Part shown: positions 8,828 to 18,264 of the stretch, one piece after another
Position numbering within the stretch: the stretch's first letter is position 1
Layout of the letters: the number at the start of each line of letters is the position of its first letter
Origin: Streptomyces sp. SolWspMP-5a-2
Lineage (GTDB): Bacteria; Actinomycetota; Actinomycetes; Streptomycetales; Streptomycetaceae
Direction of reading: 5' to 3'
Length of the DNA stretch: 59,466 nt
Assembly: GCF_900091845.1 (NCBI RefSeq)
Contig: NZ_FMCI01000378.1
Span: forward strand, 1-59,466
Notes under the pieces: model-generated
What the model was told of the DNA's origin: nothing
Databases searched by the model: none
What the model saw: only the letters and a program-made list of their open reading frames with translations
Program-made: the position numbers and the translations under genes

Positions 8828-11473
8828 TCAGAACAGGCTGAGGAGTGCCTCCGCCGGGTCCGTGAGGCCCGTCTCGCCGTCCGGGAGGGGGAGTTCGAAC
8901 CAGACCGTCTTGCCCCGGGGGGTGCGGCGGGAGCCCCAGGACGTGCTGAGGAGGCCGACGAGTTGCAGGCCGCGGCCGCCCTCGTCGGTGTCGCGGGCGC
9001 GGCGTCGGCGGGGCTGGACCAGGCCGGAGTCCCAGACCTCGCAGACCAGGGTGCGGTCCAGCAGGAGCCGCAGTCTGATCTCGCCCTCGCCGTACCGCAG
9101 GGCGTTGGTGACGAGTTCGCTGACCAGGAGTTCCGCCGTGTCGACGAGCGGTTCCAGTCCCCAGGACAGCAGTTGGCCGCGCGCGTGCTCGCGGGCGCGG
9201 CCCACGCTGCGCGGTTCGCGCGGCAGCGTCCAGTCGCCGACGGAGTCGCTGGGCAGCCCCTGGACGCGGGCCATCAGCAGGGCGATGTCGTCCTCTCCGT
9301 GGTGGGTGTCGAGGGTGTTGAGGACGTGGTCGCAGACGTCCTCCAGCGGGCGGGCGGGGTCGGTGAGCGCACCGACGAAGGCCTGGAGCCCCTCGTCGAG
9401 CGGGTGGTCGCGGGACTCGACGAGGCCGTCCGTGTAGAGGGCGAGCAGCGCGCCCTCGGGCAGGTCGACGTCGACCTCCTCGAAGGGCTCGCCGCCGACG
9501 CCGAGCGGCATGCCGGGCGGCACGTCGAGCATCAGGGCGTCCTCGCCGGGTTCGACGAGGACCGGCGGGAGATGACCGGCGTTGGCGAAGGTGATGCGCC
9601 GGGTGACGGAGTCGTAGACGGCGTAGATGCAGGTGGCGAGGTACACCTCGGAGAGGTCCGCCTCGGGCGGCCTGCGGGCGGAGCGGGTGGCCTGCTGGAC
9701 CCCGCCGGGTGCCCCGAGTCCGCGCGCGATCTCGTCCAACGCGCCCAGCACCTCGGCCGGTTCGAGGTCGAGCAGGGCCAGGGTGCGGACGGCGGAACGC
9801 AGTTCACCCATGGCGACGGCGGCGCGCAGCCCGCGTCCCATGACGTCGCCGACGACCAACGCGGTGCGGTGTCCTGGCAGTTCGATGACGTCGAACCAGT
9901 CGCCGCCGACCTCGCTCGGCCGGTCGGAGGAGGAGTTGCCAGGACGGTAGCGGCAGGCGATGTCGAGGCCGGAGGCGACCGGGTCGCCCGGCGGCAGCAG
10001 GGACCGCTGCAGTATCAGCGCCCGTTCGTGCTCGCGCCGGTAGAGGCGGGCGTTGTCGATGCAGACGGCGGCGCGGGCGGCGAGTTCCACGGCGAGGTCG
10101 CGGTCGCGGTCGCCGAACGGCTCGCTGCCCTTGGTCCTGGCGAACTGGACGAGTCCGACGACGGTGTCGTGGGCGACCATCGGGACGGCGAGGGTGGACT
10201 GCACGAGCCCGCCCTCCTCGGCCGGGACGCGCTGGGTGCGGGCGGTGCGCAGGGCGTCCGCGCACGGCGAGTTGAAGGGGTAGTGGTGGACGGCGCCGAC
10301 CTCGACGGAGGTCCCGCCGCCGACGAAGGGCGCGTCGGAGACGGCGCTGGCGAAGGCGACCCGGCGCAGCGCGGCGCTGCCGTCGGCGAGCCCCGGCGGG
10401 GTCTCGTCACCGGCCAGCAGCCCCTGGTAGAGGTCGACGGTGGCGAGGTCGCAGAAGCCGGGGACGACGACGTCGAGGAGTTCGCGGGAGGTGGTCTCCA
10501 GGTCGAGGGAGTTGCCGATGCGGGCACCGGCCTCGTTGAGGAGGGCGAGATTGCGCCGTGCCGCGGCGGCCTCGCGGGCGGCGGCGCGGCGGGCGGTGAT
10601 GTCGGTGGCGAGCCAGGCGACCCCGATGGGCCGGCCGCTCCCGCTGTGCACGCGGTAGAGGTTGACGGACCAGTGGCGGCGCTCGTCGGTGTTCGGCACG
10701 TACCCGGTGACGTGCATGTCGGTGATGGCGTTGCCGGTCTCCAGGACCCGGCGCAGGGTGGCCGTGATCCGGTCGGCCTCGGGCCGGGGCAGGTAGTCGT
10801 GGACGCCCTTGCCGCGGTGGTCGTCGGGGCTGCCGCCGAAGATGGAGGCGAACCGCTTGTTGGCGCGGCGGACCCGCAGGTCGGCGTCGATGAGCAGGAA
10901 CCCGAACGGCGATTGCCCGAAAATCGACTGTGAGGCGGCGAGGTCCGTCTCGATGCTGCGCAGGGTGCGGACGTCCACGACGATGCAGACGGCGGCCTTC
11001 TCGCCGTCCTCGGTGAGCGTCGGCATGACGTAGACCTCGGCGAGGCCCTCCTCGCCGCACTCGCCGCGCCGCCTCGGCTCGGGCACCCGGAAGGGGACCA
11101 CGCCGGTCCACTCCCGCCCGTCGAGGATCTCGGCCATCTTGCGCTGGCCCTGCTCGCGCAGATCGGGGTCGACGAACGCCTCGATCGGGTCCGTGCCGAC
11201 GGCCTGCTCGGCGGTGAGGCCGAAGAGTTGTTCGGCGCGCAGGCTCCACTGGTCGACGAGTCCGTCGGGGCCGATGGAGAAGGAGGCGACCTTGATGTAG
11301 TCGTAGATGGAGCCGGGCGGACTGCTCTGCCACATGGCGTCACCAGGTGCGGGCAGCTCGCCTGCGCCCGTCGCCGCGCGCGGCGCGTGCGCATCGGCGG
11401 CGCTCGCGGTGTACGACCGCGCGCCGCCCGACGGGTCCTCGGACTCCGTCGCCTTCGCTGGTATCTCGCTCAC
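8828..11473 (-). CDS. PAS-PAS-GAF-SpoIIE phosphatase-HATPase signalling protein
   Basis: An 881-residue soluble multidomain regulator. Approximate order: PAS 1 (55-165), PAS 2 (185-305), GAF (320-475), PP2C-like SpoIIE phosphatase (500-725, with VGGDWFD, VGDVMGRG and LYTDGLVE metal-site motifs), and a C-terminal anti-sigma-type HATPase (745-870, with ELVTNALRYG and DEGGRGLQLV). Such proteins act in partner-switching cascades, where the phosphatase dephosphorylates an anti-anti-sigma factor and the HATPase can act as kinase or anti-sigma factor. The start at GTG 11473 is supported by GAGGGGAC just upstream; the open frame extends 65 codons further without coding character. Its sigma/anti-sigma partner is not in this window. 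Confidence 0.93.
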   Translation of the reverse strand: MSEIPAKATESEDPSGGARSYTASAADAHAPRAATGAGELPAPGDAMWQSSPPGSIYDYIKVASFSIGPDGLVDQWSLRAEQLFGLTAEQAVGTDPIEAFVDPDLREQGQRKMAEILDGREWTGVVPFRVPEPRRRGECGEEGLAEVYVMPTLTEDGEKAAVCIVVDVRTLRSIETDLAASQSIFGQSPFGFLLIDADLRVRRANKRFASIFGGSPDDHRGKGVHDYLPRPEADRITATLRRVLETGNAITDMHVTGYVPNTDERRHWSVNLYRVHSGSGRPIGVAWLATDITARRAAAREAAAARRNLALLNEAGARIGNSLDLETTSRELLDVVVPGFCDLATVDLYQGLLAGDETPPGLADGSAALRRVAFASAVSDAPFVGGGTSVEVGAVHHYPFNSPCADALRTARTQRVPAEEGGLVQSTLAVPMVAHDTVVGLVQFARTKGSEPFGDRDRDLAVELAARAAVCIDNARLYRREHERALILQRSLLPPGDPVASGLDIACRYRPGNSSSDRPSEVGGDWFDVIELPGHRTALVVGDVMGRGLRAAVAMGELRSAVRTLALLDLEPAEVLGALDEIARGLGAPGGVQQATRSARRPPEADLSEVYLATCIYAVYDSVTRRITFANAGHLPPVLVEPGEDALMLDVPPGMPLGVGGEPFEEVDVDLPEGALLALYTDGLVESRDHPLDEGLQAFVGALTDPARPLEDVCDHVLNTLDTHHGEDDIALLMARVQGLPSDSVGDWTLPREPRSVGRAREHARGQLLSWGLEPLVDTAELLVSELVTNALRYGEGEIRLRLLLDRTLVCEVWDSGLVQPRRRRARDTDEGGRGLQLVGLLSTSWGSRRTPRGKTVWFELPLPDGETGLTDPAEALLSLF

Positions 11474-11744
11474 GCGAACCGTCCCCTCCAGCTCACCGCG
11501 TCCGGTACCGGTCACCGGCCTCGGCTGCCCGCAGTATCCAGCACTACGGCGCCGCACAACACGGTGTTCACGATCACAGCACGGTCCCGATGGTTTTCGG
11601 TCCGGACCGTGACAACACTTCCAGTCTTCTAACCAGCCAACACGTCGTCGAACCACTCCTATCGGCAACCGTCGTCCGCCGAACAGGCCGGTCGGCGAAG
11701 CGGACTGCCTCGTACAGCTTCCACGGGCGGGCGAGGCGTCCGGT

Positions 11745-12194
11745 TCACCCCGGTACGGCCAGTTCGAACCAGACCGTTTTGCCGCCGTCGCCGGGTCGGG
11801 TACCCCAACTGCGCGAGGAGAGCGCGACGAGTTGGAGTCCGCGCCCGCTCTCGTCCTCCGGACGGGCGACCCGTTCGCGGGGCGGGTCGGGGAGCGGGTC
11901 GGAGACCTCGACGCGCAGGACGTCGCCGGGGCGCGCGGGGCGGACGAGGCGGAGTCCGATGGGGCCGGTCGCGTGCCGCAGCGAGTTGGTGACCAGCTCG
12001 CTGACCAGCAGGGTGGCGAGATCTGTCAGGGGGTCGAGGTTCCAGCGGCGGAGTCGGTCGCGCACGGCGGCACGGGCGTCACGGACGGCTCCCGGCTCCG
12101 CGGGAAAGGTCCACTCGGCGCAGTCGCCTTCGGTGTCGATCACGCCGATCACTTCCCAGGCCGGGCCAGCAAGCCTACCCATGTCCAATTTCAT
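11745..12194 (-). CDS. ATP-binding protein, anti-sigma-type HATPase (RsbW-like)
   Basis: A single-domain GHKL ATPase of about 149 residues, with the ELVTNSLRHA N-box and the ESGRGLQLV G-box. It resembles the C-terminal domain of the neighbouring multidomain phosphatase, 271 nt downstream on the same strand. Such small HATPases are abundant in Streptomyces, and most have unknown sigma or anti-anti-sigma partners. The start is uncertain: ATG 12194 is used, with GTG 12209 or ATG 12182 as alternatives, because no strong ribosome site is visible. Confidence 0.85.
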   Translation of the reverse strand: MKLDMGRLAGPAWEVIGVIDTEGDCAEWTFPAEPGAVRDARAAVRDRLRRWNLDPLTDLATLLVSELVTNSLRHATGPIGLRLVRPARPGDVLRVEVSDPLPDPPRERVARPEDESGRGLQLVALSSRSWGTRPGDGGKTVWFELAVPG

Positions 12195-12518
12195 GGGGTT
12201 AATGGCCACATACCCGATATTCGGCGTGAAGTACCGCCTTATTCGAAGCACAGTGGCACAAACGGCGTACCCGGCGCCCTGTTCCCGGCGGGCTTCCCCC
12301 TCCGCACTCCTGTGCTCCCCCTCCGCTCCCCCCACATATCCCGCGGAAGCAGCGGCTCCGCCCCACTCCGCGCCGAACCGATCACGCCGACCCGCACCGC
12401 ACCGACCCGCGCCCGCTCCCCAGGCGCCGACCGACCCGCACCGCCCCGCTCGGCGCCGTCCCGCTCCCTGTCGCCTCGCTCCCTGTCGTCCCGCTCCGGG
12501 TTCCTGCGCCGCGCGGTC
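12195..12518. other. Spacer with AT-richer upstream region and C-rich low-complexity tract
   Basis: The part next to the HATPase start (12195-12260) is relatively AT-rich and probably holds its promoter. From about 12380 to 12500 the + strand is a low-complexity tract of CCGACCCGCACCG-like and CGCTCCCTGTCG-like units. No gene is seen. Confidence 0.6.
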
Positions 12519-12950
12519 CTAGCGCGCGCCGGGCCGCCCGGTGCCGGGCCGCTCCGCGCCGAGGCGGGTCACCGCGGCGCGCACGGCGGGCACGTCCTGG
12601 TCGAGCCAGTCGACGTCCCACACCTCGGCGGCCGGGAGCCAGCGCAGCGCGTCGTGGTCCTCCAGGGGGCGCGGGGCGGCGGAGCCGGGCAGCAGCCGGG
12701 CGGTCCAGACCTGGAGGACATAGGGCTCTCTCAGCGGCCACCGGCCGGGGATCCGTTCGACGAGAGCGGCGTCCACGCCGAGTTCCTCGCGCAGTTCGCG
12801 GACGAGGGCGTCCTCGGGACGCTCGCCCGGTTCGACCTTGCCGCCGGGCAGTTCCCAGCGACCGGCGAGTTCGGCGGGCGCGCTGCGGCGGGCCGCGAGC
12901 AGGCGGCCGTCGTCCAGGAGGGCGGCGCCCACCACGATCCGTTCCGTCAT
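12519..12950 (-). CDS. NUDIX hydrolase, (d)NTP pyrophosphohydrolase (MutT-like)
   Basis: A 143-residue cytoplasmic hydrolase that should cleave nucleoside triphosphate-like substrates to monophosphate and pyrophosphate. The NUDIX box is complete: GGKVEPGERPEDALVREL then REELGV, fitting G-x5-E-x7-REUxEExGU. The IVVGAALLDDGRLLAARRS start and the ELAGRWELPGG lead-in resemble the 8-oxo-dGTP/CTP-diphosphatase branch. A Pro/Gly/Arg-rich tail of about 15 residues is extra. Confidence 0.9.
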   Translation of the reverse strand: MTERIVVGAALLDDGRLLAARRSAPAELAGRWELPGGKVEPGERPEDALVRELREELGVDAALVERIPGRWPLREPYVLQVWTARLLPGSAAPRPLEDHDALRWLPAAEVWDVDWLDQDVPAVRAAVTRLGAERPGTGRPGAR

Positions 12951-13036
12951 GTGCCGGAGCCTACGGGAGTCGCACGCCGGCGCTCGGCGCCGTACGGCGG
13001 ACCCCGCTCACGGCCGCATGGTGCGGACGGCGGGCC

Positions 13037-13237
13037 CTAGTTGAGGGTGGCGGTTCCACCCTGGCCGTTCTGGGTGAGGCACTCGACCCAGTACAGCTGT
13101 TTGTGACTCCGGCCGCCGAGCCGGTCGGCCTCCTTCTCCGCCTCGGCCTGCGTCGCGTATCTGCCGACGCTGTACCGGTTGCCGTTGTCGTCCTCACGTA
13201 TGAGGCGCCAGGGGAGAGTGAGAGTGCTGTCGTTCAT
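13037..13237 (-). CDS. Small SPOR-like protein
   Basis: A 66-residue protein without signal peptide. The segment NRYSVGRYATQAEAEKEADRL resembles the core of SPOR-type repeats, but outside a cell-division protein. The ATG at 13237 is chosen because the conserved-looking text begins there; an AAGGGGCGA lies about 10 nt upstream. The NUDIX gene follows 86 nt downstream on the same strand. The function of these small stand-alone proteins in Streptomyces is not known. Confidence 0.75.
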   Translation of the reverse strand: MNDSTLTLPWRLIREDDNGNRYSVGRYATQAEAEKEADRLGGRSHKQLYWVECLTQNGQGGTATLN

Positions 13238-13556
13238 CACGCCAAGTCGCCCCTTCCCACCCGCGGTTCGCACCGCGCTCCGCCCTCTGAGGAAACCGCG
13301 ATCCGCATATGCCTGAGCCTACGCCCTACCTTTACGCAGCGAATACGGGTTTTCACAAAGAGGTACGCAACCGGCCAGAACGCAGGGGGCGCGCGCCGGC
13401 GAACGCGCCGTCCGGACCAGGCGACGCATCCGCCCGGGGCCGCCCGGAGAGGGCGGCGGCCACCTGCGAGAACGGCCTGATCGCGGCGACGGGGGCACGG
13501 GCGCGCGGTGCGCCCCGCAGGGAAGCCGGGGCGGGTCAACCCCTCGAGGGTGTGCG
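13238..13556. other. Spacer upstream of the SPOR-like gene
   Basis: Contains the likely leftward promoter listed separately. The remainder (about 13370-13556) follows the GntR stop and shows nothing recognisable. Confidence 0.5.
13329..13358 (-). promoter_or_regulatory. Candidate vegetative promoter for the SPOR-like gene
   Basis: On the minus strand, TTGTGA (13358-13353) and TAAAGG (13334-13329) are separated by 18 nt, about 92 nt before the ATG. The surrounding sequence is AT-richer than the neighbouring genes. Confidence 0.4.
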
Positions 13557-14309
13557 CTACTTCACGGGAAGGTGGTACGCGACGCGGTACCGATCCGCCG
13601 GGACGACCACGTCGGCGGTCTCCACCGGGCGCCCCGAGGCGTAGAACGTGCGCTGGATGACCAGCACCACGTGACCGGGCACGCCACCGAGCGCGGCCAG
13701 CTCCTCGGCGAGGCCGGGACGGGCCCCGACCTCCTCCGTGACGTTGTCCACGATCACGTCGATCGCCGCCATCCGCTCGGCGACGCCCATCCCGCCGAGG
13801 GGCCCCTCCTCGGGCAGCATCACCGGCGTGCGCCCGGTGACCTCCAGGGGCTCCCACGAGGTGGACAGCATCATCACCTCACCGGCCTCGCGGAAGACGT
13901 AGCGCGTGCACATCACGCGCTCGCCCGGCTCGATGCCGAGCCGCTCGGCCACCGCGCCACCGGCCGCGACCTGCTCGCTGCGCGAATCCCAGGTGCCGCG
14001 CGCCTCGCCGTCGGCCTGCTCCTGGCGGAACGGGGTCGCCCCGCCGTCGGGCCGGTAGCCGGAGCGCGCCACCCGCCGGGGCACCGGCCGCTCCCGCACG
14101 TAGGTGCCGGACCCGGAGCGGCCCTCGACCAGGCCCTCGGCCATCAGCACCTTGCGCGCCTCCAGGGCGACGGTGTCCGAGACGCCGTACTCCTCGCGGA
14201 TGCGGGCCTGCGAGGGGAGCCGGGTGTGCGGTGGCAGCGATCCGTCGACGATCTTCTTGCGGAGATCACCCGCGACGCGCAGGTACGCCGGCTGCTCACC
14301 GAAAGTCAC
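13557..14309 (-). CDS. GntR-family (HutC/UTRA type) transcriptional regulator
   Basis: A 250-residue repressor-like protein. An N-terminal winged helix (residues about 1-75, LRKKIVDGSLPPHTRLPSQ then LVEGRSGSGTYV) binds DNA, and a C-terminal UTRA ligand domain (about 90-245) should sense a small molecule. Its own operon neighbours do not reveal the ligand: the DUF4190 membrane protein lies 146 nt upstream on the same strand, and the SPOR-like protein lies downstream. Autoregulation is plausible; an inverted repeat upstream is listed separately. Confidence 0.92.
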   Translation of the reverse strand: MTFGEQPAYLRVAGDLRKKIVDGSLPPHTRLPSQARIREEYGVSDTVALEARKVLMAEGLVEGRSGSGTYVRERPVPRRVARSGYRPDGGATPFRQEQADGEARGTWDSRSEQVAAGGAVAERLGIEPGERVMCTRYVFREAGEVMMLSTSWEPLEVTGRTPVMLPEEGPLGGMGVAERMAAIDVIVDNVTEEVGARPGLAEELAALGGVPGHVVLVIQRTFYASGRPVETADVVVPADRYRVAYHLPVK

Positions 14310-14386
14310 AGGCCGCTCCCATCAGGTTGTACAGACAGCGACAGCCTGGCAACCGTGGGTTCGACGATGCAAGCAAAGGCCAGAGA

Positions 14387-14401
14387 ATCACCCGATGTGA
14401 T
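14387..14401. promoter_or_regulatory. Candidate operator upstream of the GntR gene (ATCAC-N5-GTGAT)
   Basis: A perfect 5-bp inverted repeat with a 5-nt spacer lies about 78 nt before the GntR start, in an AT-richer patch. It is placed where an autoregulatory site could lie, but it is short and unproven. Confidence 0.3.
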
Positions 14402-14455
14402 GACTTGCGCTTACCAGGGGCTTACGCAGGCACTTTCTCCCCAGCACAGCCGCCG

Positions 14456-15952
14456 TCACACCTCAAGACCGGAGTCTCCTCCCCCGCTCGCGCCCCCGGA
14501 GCCGTCGCTCCCGTCCGCGGGCGGGGTGGTGGCCAGCCCCAGAGCCTTGCGGGCGGTGACCGAGCGGTCGGGCGCCGACAGCTCCGTGATCCGGTCGTAG
14601 TGGACGTAGAACGCGTCGGCGTCCTCGGCCCGCGCCGCCTTCGCCCACTCCTTCTGGAGCGTCGCGACCTCGTCCGCGATCTCCGCGACCGGCTTGCGCG
14701 CGGCCTCCGGCCAGGTGTGCCCGCGCAACTGCCCGACCTCCTTCAGGAGCGTCCCCGACATCCGCCCGGCCCACGCCCGGTTCGCCTCGAAGTCGTCGTC
14801 GGCGCTCTCCATGGGCTCCTCGTCCAGGACCTTGTTCTCCAGGTTGACGGCGGCCAGGTACGCGTACTGGTCGACGTCGAGCAGGGATTCGTCGTTGCGC
14901 AGCGACCCGGTGAGGCCCGCGCCCTCGTCCGTGTTGCCGAACAGGCAGGTGACCTCGTGGTCGCCCAGCTCCCAGCTCGACCCGGTCGGCGTCAGGTAGT
15001 AGACGTCGACGTCGGCGGGGACGGCCCAGACGTCCATGGCGTACCCGTACCGCAGTTGGTAGCAGCGGGTGTCGGCGATCGTGGCGACCTCGTCGTCACC
15101 CGGGTAGGAGTCGTGCCCGGTGACCGTGAAGGCGGCGAAGACCTCCCCGTCGTGCTCGCCGTCGCAGGGCACGTCGTCGATGTGGTACGCGTACCCCTCC
15201 AGCGAGCCGTCCGGCGCGTCGAAGCACTCGCCGACGGTGAGCGCGTAGGCGGTGCCGTCCTCGCCGACCGCCGCCTCGATGCCGTCCCTGATGCCGGTGA
15301 GTCCGCCGGTGGCCAGCATCAGCGCCCACAGCACGATCCCGATCGACGACAGCACCGAACCGGCCACCGCCATGCCCTTGCCCCGGTCGCCGCTGCGCCG
15401 GATCTGGCCGAGCGCGACCAGACCGAGGAGCAGACCGGCGCCCGGGACGCAGCACAGGATCCCCAGGACGAGGGAGGCGATCGCCGCCCCGTTGACGGGG
15501 GTCGGCCGGTTGTACGGGCTGTACCCCTGCCCCCAGGTCTGGTAGCCGTACGGCCCGCCCCCGGGAGGCGGCGGGTACACACCCCTCGCACCTGCACCGG
15601 GAGGCGGCGGGTACGGACCTGCGGCACCCGGGCCGGGAGGCGGGTACGGACCTGCGGCACCCGGGGCTGGGGGCGGGTACGTTTCTGCGGCTGCCTGACC
15701 TGGGGGCGGGTGCGGACCGCTCGCGCCGGGGCCCGGAGCTGTCGGTGGCGCGGGCGGGTTGTTCCCCGGCTCGGTGGCCCCGGACGGCTTCTCCGTCGCC
15801 GGGGCCGCGAACGGGTTCTCCGGAGCCGGGGCCGCGGACGGGTTCCCCCGGCCCCGGCCCTGCGGCGCCGCGAACGGGTCCTGCGGGGGCGGGCCTTGGG
15901 GCTCCTGGCGGTCCTGGGGCTGGTCTGCCCCGGGGGGCGGGGGTATCGACAC
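14456..15952 (-). CDS. DUF4190 / septum-form domain membrane protein with proline-rich cytoplasmic tail
   Basis: A 498-residue membrane protein. The first 190 residues are low-complexity Pro/Gly/Ala, with PYPPPGPGAAGPYPPPP-like repeats ending in GGGPYGYQTWGQGYSPYN. Two membrane helices of a DUF4190 unit follow (AAIASLVLGILCCVPGAGLLLGLVALGQI and a second around VAGSVLSSIGIVLWALML). The extracytoplasmic part resembles septum-form domains (VGECFDAPDG then DVPCDGEHDGEVFAAF, with paired cysteines) and ends in a helical tail. The start is GTG 15952, with AGGAG 11 nt upstream; the frame stays open far beyond it. The SNF2 gene ends 137 nt upstream. Confidence 0.85.
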   Translation of the reverse strand: MSIPPPPGADQPQDRQEPQGPPPQDPFAAPQGRGRGNPSAAPAPENPFAAPATEKPSGATEPGNNPPAPPTAPGPGASGPHPPPGQAAAETYPPPAPGAAGPYPPPGPGAAGPYPPPPGAGARGVYPPPPGGGPYGYQTWGQGYSPYNRPTPVNGAAIASLVLGILCCVPGAGLLLGLVALGQIRRSGDRGKGMAVAGSVLSSIGIVLWALMLATGGLTGIRDGIEAAVGEDGTAYALTVGECFDAPDGSLEGYAYHIDDVPCDGEHDGEVFAAFTVTGHDSYPGDDEVATIADTRCYQLRYGYAMDVWAVPADVDVYYLTPTGSSWELGDHEVTCLFGNTDEGAGLTGSLRNDESLLDVDQYAYLAAVNLENKVLDEEPMESADDDFEANRAWAGRMSGTLLKEVGQLRGHTWPEAARKPVAEIADEVATLQKEWAKAARAEDADAFYVHYDRITELSAPDRSVTARKALGLATTPPADGSDGSGGASGGGDSGLEV

Positions 15953-16089
15953 GGGTACCGTGCTCCTGATTCGGGCGGTGGTGCGGGGAGTTGCGGTGGC
16001 ACGCCTCGCGGCGGGCCCGGCGGCCGGACGTCCGACCCGCGTACGGCTCGGCGCATCGTAGGCACGGGTTCGCCGGGCTGGGAACGGAG

Positions 16090-18264
16090 TTACGCGGCCC
16101 CGGTCGCCAGCCGGAGCTGTTCCTCCTCCACGATGCGGCGGGCGATGCCGACGTCGGAGACGTCCACCGCGTCCGGGGTGGCGTCGGCGGTGTCGCTGCG
16201 GCGGGCGTAGGCGTCGAAGAGGCGGGTCTTGTTCTCCAGGATGCGCAGCAGCCGCGCGTCGACGCCGTCGGTGACGAGCAGGCGGTGCACCTGGACCGGG
16301 CGGACCTGGCCCATGCGGTGCGCGCGGGCCACCGCCTGGTGCTCCAGGGTCGGTTTGACCTGCGGTTCGCACAGCACGACGACGGACGCGGCCTGGAGGT
16401 TGAGGCCGACCCCGCCCGCCTCGATCTGGGCGAGCAGCACGGCGGGTCCCTCGGCGTGCGTGAAGTCGTCGACCAGGCGCTGCCGCGCGCCGACCGGCAG
16501 CCCGCCGGAGAGCGGTCCGAACACCGGCTCGGGCAGGGCATCCCGCACCGCGCCCGTGACGTCCCTGAAGTAGGAGAAGACGACCGTCTTGTGGCCGTTC
16601 TCGGCCGCCTCCGCGACCAGTTCGCGCAGCCGCCGCAGCTTCGCCGAGTGCTCCGGGTCGGCGTAGGCGGCCCGGCGCATCGCCATGAAGTTCCCGGCGG
16701 CGACCGCGGCGCGGTAGGCGTCCTGGTCGGCCGGGCTCGGCTCGGCCCACTCGTCGACCTGGAGCAGCGCGGGCAGTTCGGTGAGCACGTCCCGCTGGTT
16801 GCGGCGCAGGTAGGCGGGGGCGACCGTGCGCCGGAAGACGTGCGGTCCCGCCGCCGCGTCGCTGTCCCGGATCTCCGGGACCAGTTCGGGGCGCAGCATC
16901 CGCACCAGGGAGCGGAACTCCCCCACGCGGTTCTCCATGGGCGTGCCGGTGAGGAACAGGACGTGCTCGCAGCGCGCGGTCCACTCGGCGACCGAACGGG
17001 CGCGCCGGGTCTCCGGGTTCTTCACGTAGTGCGCCTCGTCGACGACGAGCATCGCCGGGGCGCCGCCCTCCCCGGGCGCGGGCAGGGTGTGCAGCACGTC
17101 GAAGGTGGTGAGGGCGACGCCGCCGCGCTCGCGCCATTCGGCGTGCGCGTCCAGCCGTTCGGGGCCGTGCACCGGGTGCGCGCGCAGGGTGCTGCGGGAG
17201 CGGATCTCCCGCGTCCAGTTGATGAGCACCCCGGCCGGGCAGACCACCAGGAAGTGGCTGTGCCCCTGGGCCGCGAGGTGCGCGAGCGCGGCGATGGCCT
17301 GCACGGTCTTGCCGAGCCCCATCTCGTCACCGAGCACGACCCGGCGCTGCGCCAGCGCGAACCGGGCCCCGAAGGACTGGTAGCCGCGCAGCGAGACCCG
17401 GCGGTGCGCGTCGTCGAGCGGCTGCGCCTGCACCCGTTCGACGACGTCCGTCGGCAGGAACCCGTCGGCGGCCTGTTCCTCGCCGCGCGGTGCGCCGACC
17501 TCGACGAGCTGGCTGTAGTACTCGGCGGAGCGCAGCTCGAAGTCGACCCACGCCTCGATCTCGGAGACCGGGCCGCGCAGCAGGTCGGTGGTGGCCTGCG
17601 CCAGCAGCAGGCCGACCTCCCGGGTCTCCGCGTCGGCGACCAGGGCGCGCAGTTCCCGGCCCGCCTCCAGGGCGGCCGTGCGGCGGCGCGCTCCCGTGAG
17701 GGCGAGCCGCAGCCGGCCGGTGGTGGGGCGGGCGGCGGGCAGCAGGTCGCCGAGCGCGCCGTCCACGCGCCGGGCGGTGTCGACCGCGCGGCGCAGCTCG
17801 GGCCCGGCCTCGACGAGCCGGTGCAGGGCGATGACCAGGGCGGTGGTGCGGGGTTCGGGGTGGTCGACGTCGATCCGCACGGAGACGGTCTCCTCGACCG
17901 CGCGGGCGATCTGTCCCGCGGCGGCGAGGACCTGGTCGGCGGTCTGGGCGCCGACGCCGGGGATCTGCCGGAGCTGGTGGCGTCCGGCCTCGTGGACGGC
18001 GCGCACGGTGGCGAACCCGGCCGCCTCGACGGCCGCGAGCCGCAGCCTGCCCTCGGTGGCGTCCTTGAGCCGTGCGACCGGGATGGACTCCAGCTCCGCG
18101 GCGACCAGTTCGTCGCGCAGCGGGGTGAGCGCGGCCCGGACGGCGTCCAGGGCGCGCTCGTGGTCGTCGAGCAGGGTACGGGCGGTGTCCCGCAGCCCGG
18201 CACCCCGCTCGCACAGCTCCCGGGCCCGCCGCCCGACGACGGCCTCCCCGCTGTCCTCCCCCAT
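16090..18264 (-). CDS. SNF2-family DEAD/DEAH-box helicase/translocase
   Basis: A 724-residue ATP-driven DNA translocase of the SWI2/SNF2 class. The N-terminal 250 residues include a helix-hairpin-helix-like LRQIPGVGAQTADQVLAAA. The motor follows, with motif I GDEMGLGKT, DEAH-type VVDEAHYVKN, motif III LTGTPMEN, and the second lobe with QIEAGGVGLNLQAAS and HQAVARAHRMGQ. All ATPase motifs are intact. The start at 18264 (ATGGGGGAGG) has GGGGGAGGG just upstream; an upstream in-frame ATG at 18318 looks non-coding. Such proteins are usually tied to DNA repair or transcription, but the context gives no specific role. Confidence 0.92.
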   Translation of the reverse strand: MGEDSGEAVVGRRARELCERGAGLRDTARTLLDDHERALDAVRAALTPLRDELVAAELESIPVARLKDATEGRLRLAAVEAAGFATVRAVHEAGRHQLRQIPGVGAQTADQVLAAAGQIARAVEETVSVRIDVDHPEPRTTALVIALHRLVEAGPELRRAVDTARRVDGALGDLLPAARPTTGRLRLALTGARRRTAALEAGRELRALVADAETREVGLLLAQATTDLLRGPVSEIEAWVDFELRSAEYYSQLVEVGAPRGEEQAADGFLPTDVVERVQAQPLDDAHRRVSLRGYQSFGARFALAQRRVVLGDEMGLGKTVQAIAALAHLAAQGHSHFLVVCPAGVLINWTREIRSRSTLRAHPVHGPERLDAHAEWRERGGVALTTFDVLHTLPAPGEGGAPAMLVVDEAHYVKNPETRRARSVAEWTARCEHVLFLTGTPMENRVGEFRSLVRMLRPELVPEIRDSDAAAGPHVFRRTVAPAYLRRNQRDVLTELPALLQVDEWAEPSPADQDAYRAAVAAGNFMAMRRAAYADPEHSAKLRRLRELVAEAAENGHKTVVFSYFRDVTGAVRDALPEPVFGPLSGGLPVGARQRLVDDFTHAEGPAVLLAQIEAGGVGLNLQAASVVVLCEPQVKPTLEHQAVARAHRMGQVRPVQVHRLLVTDGVDARLLRILENKTRLFDAYARRSDTADATPDAVDVSDVGIARRIVEEEQLRLATGAA

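Noticed and set aside
15953..17137. N-terminal extension of the DUF4190 protein
   Set aside because: The upstream part is a shifted frame of the SNF2 gene; the GTG at 15952 with AGGAG gives a sensible start.
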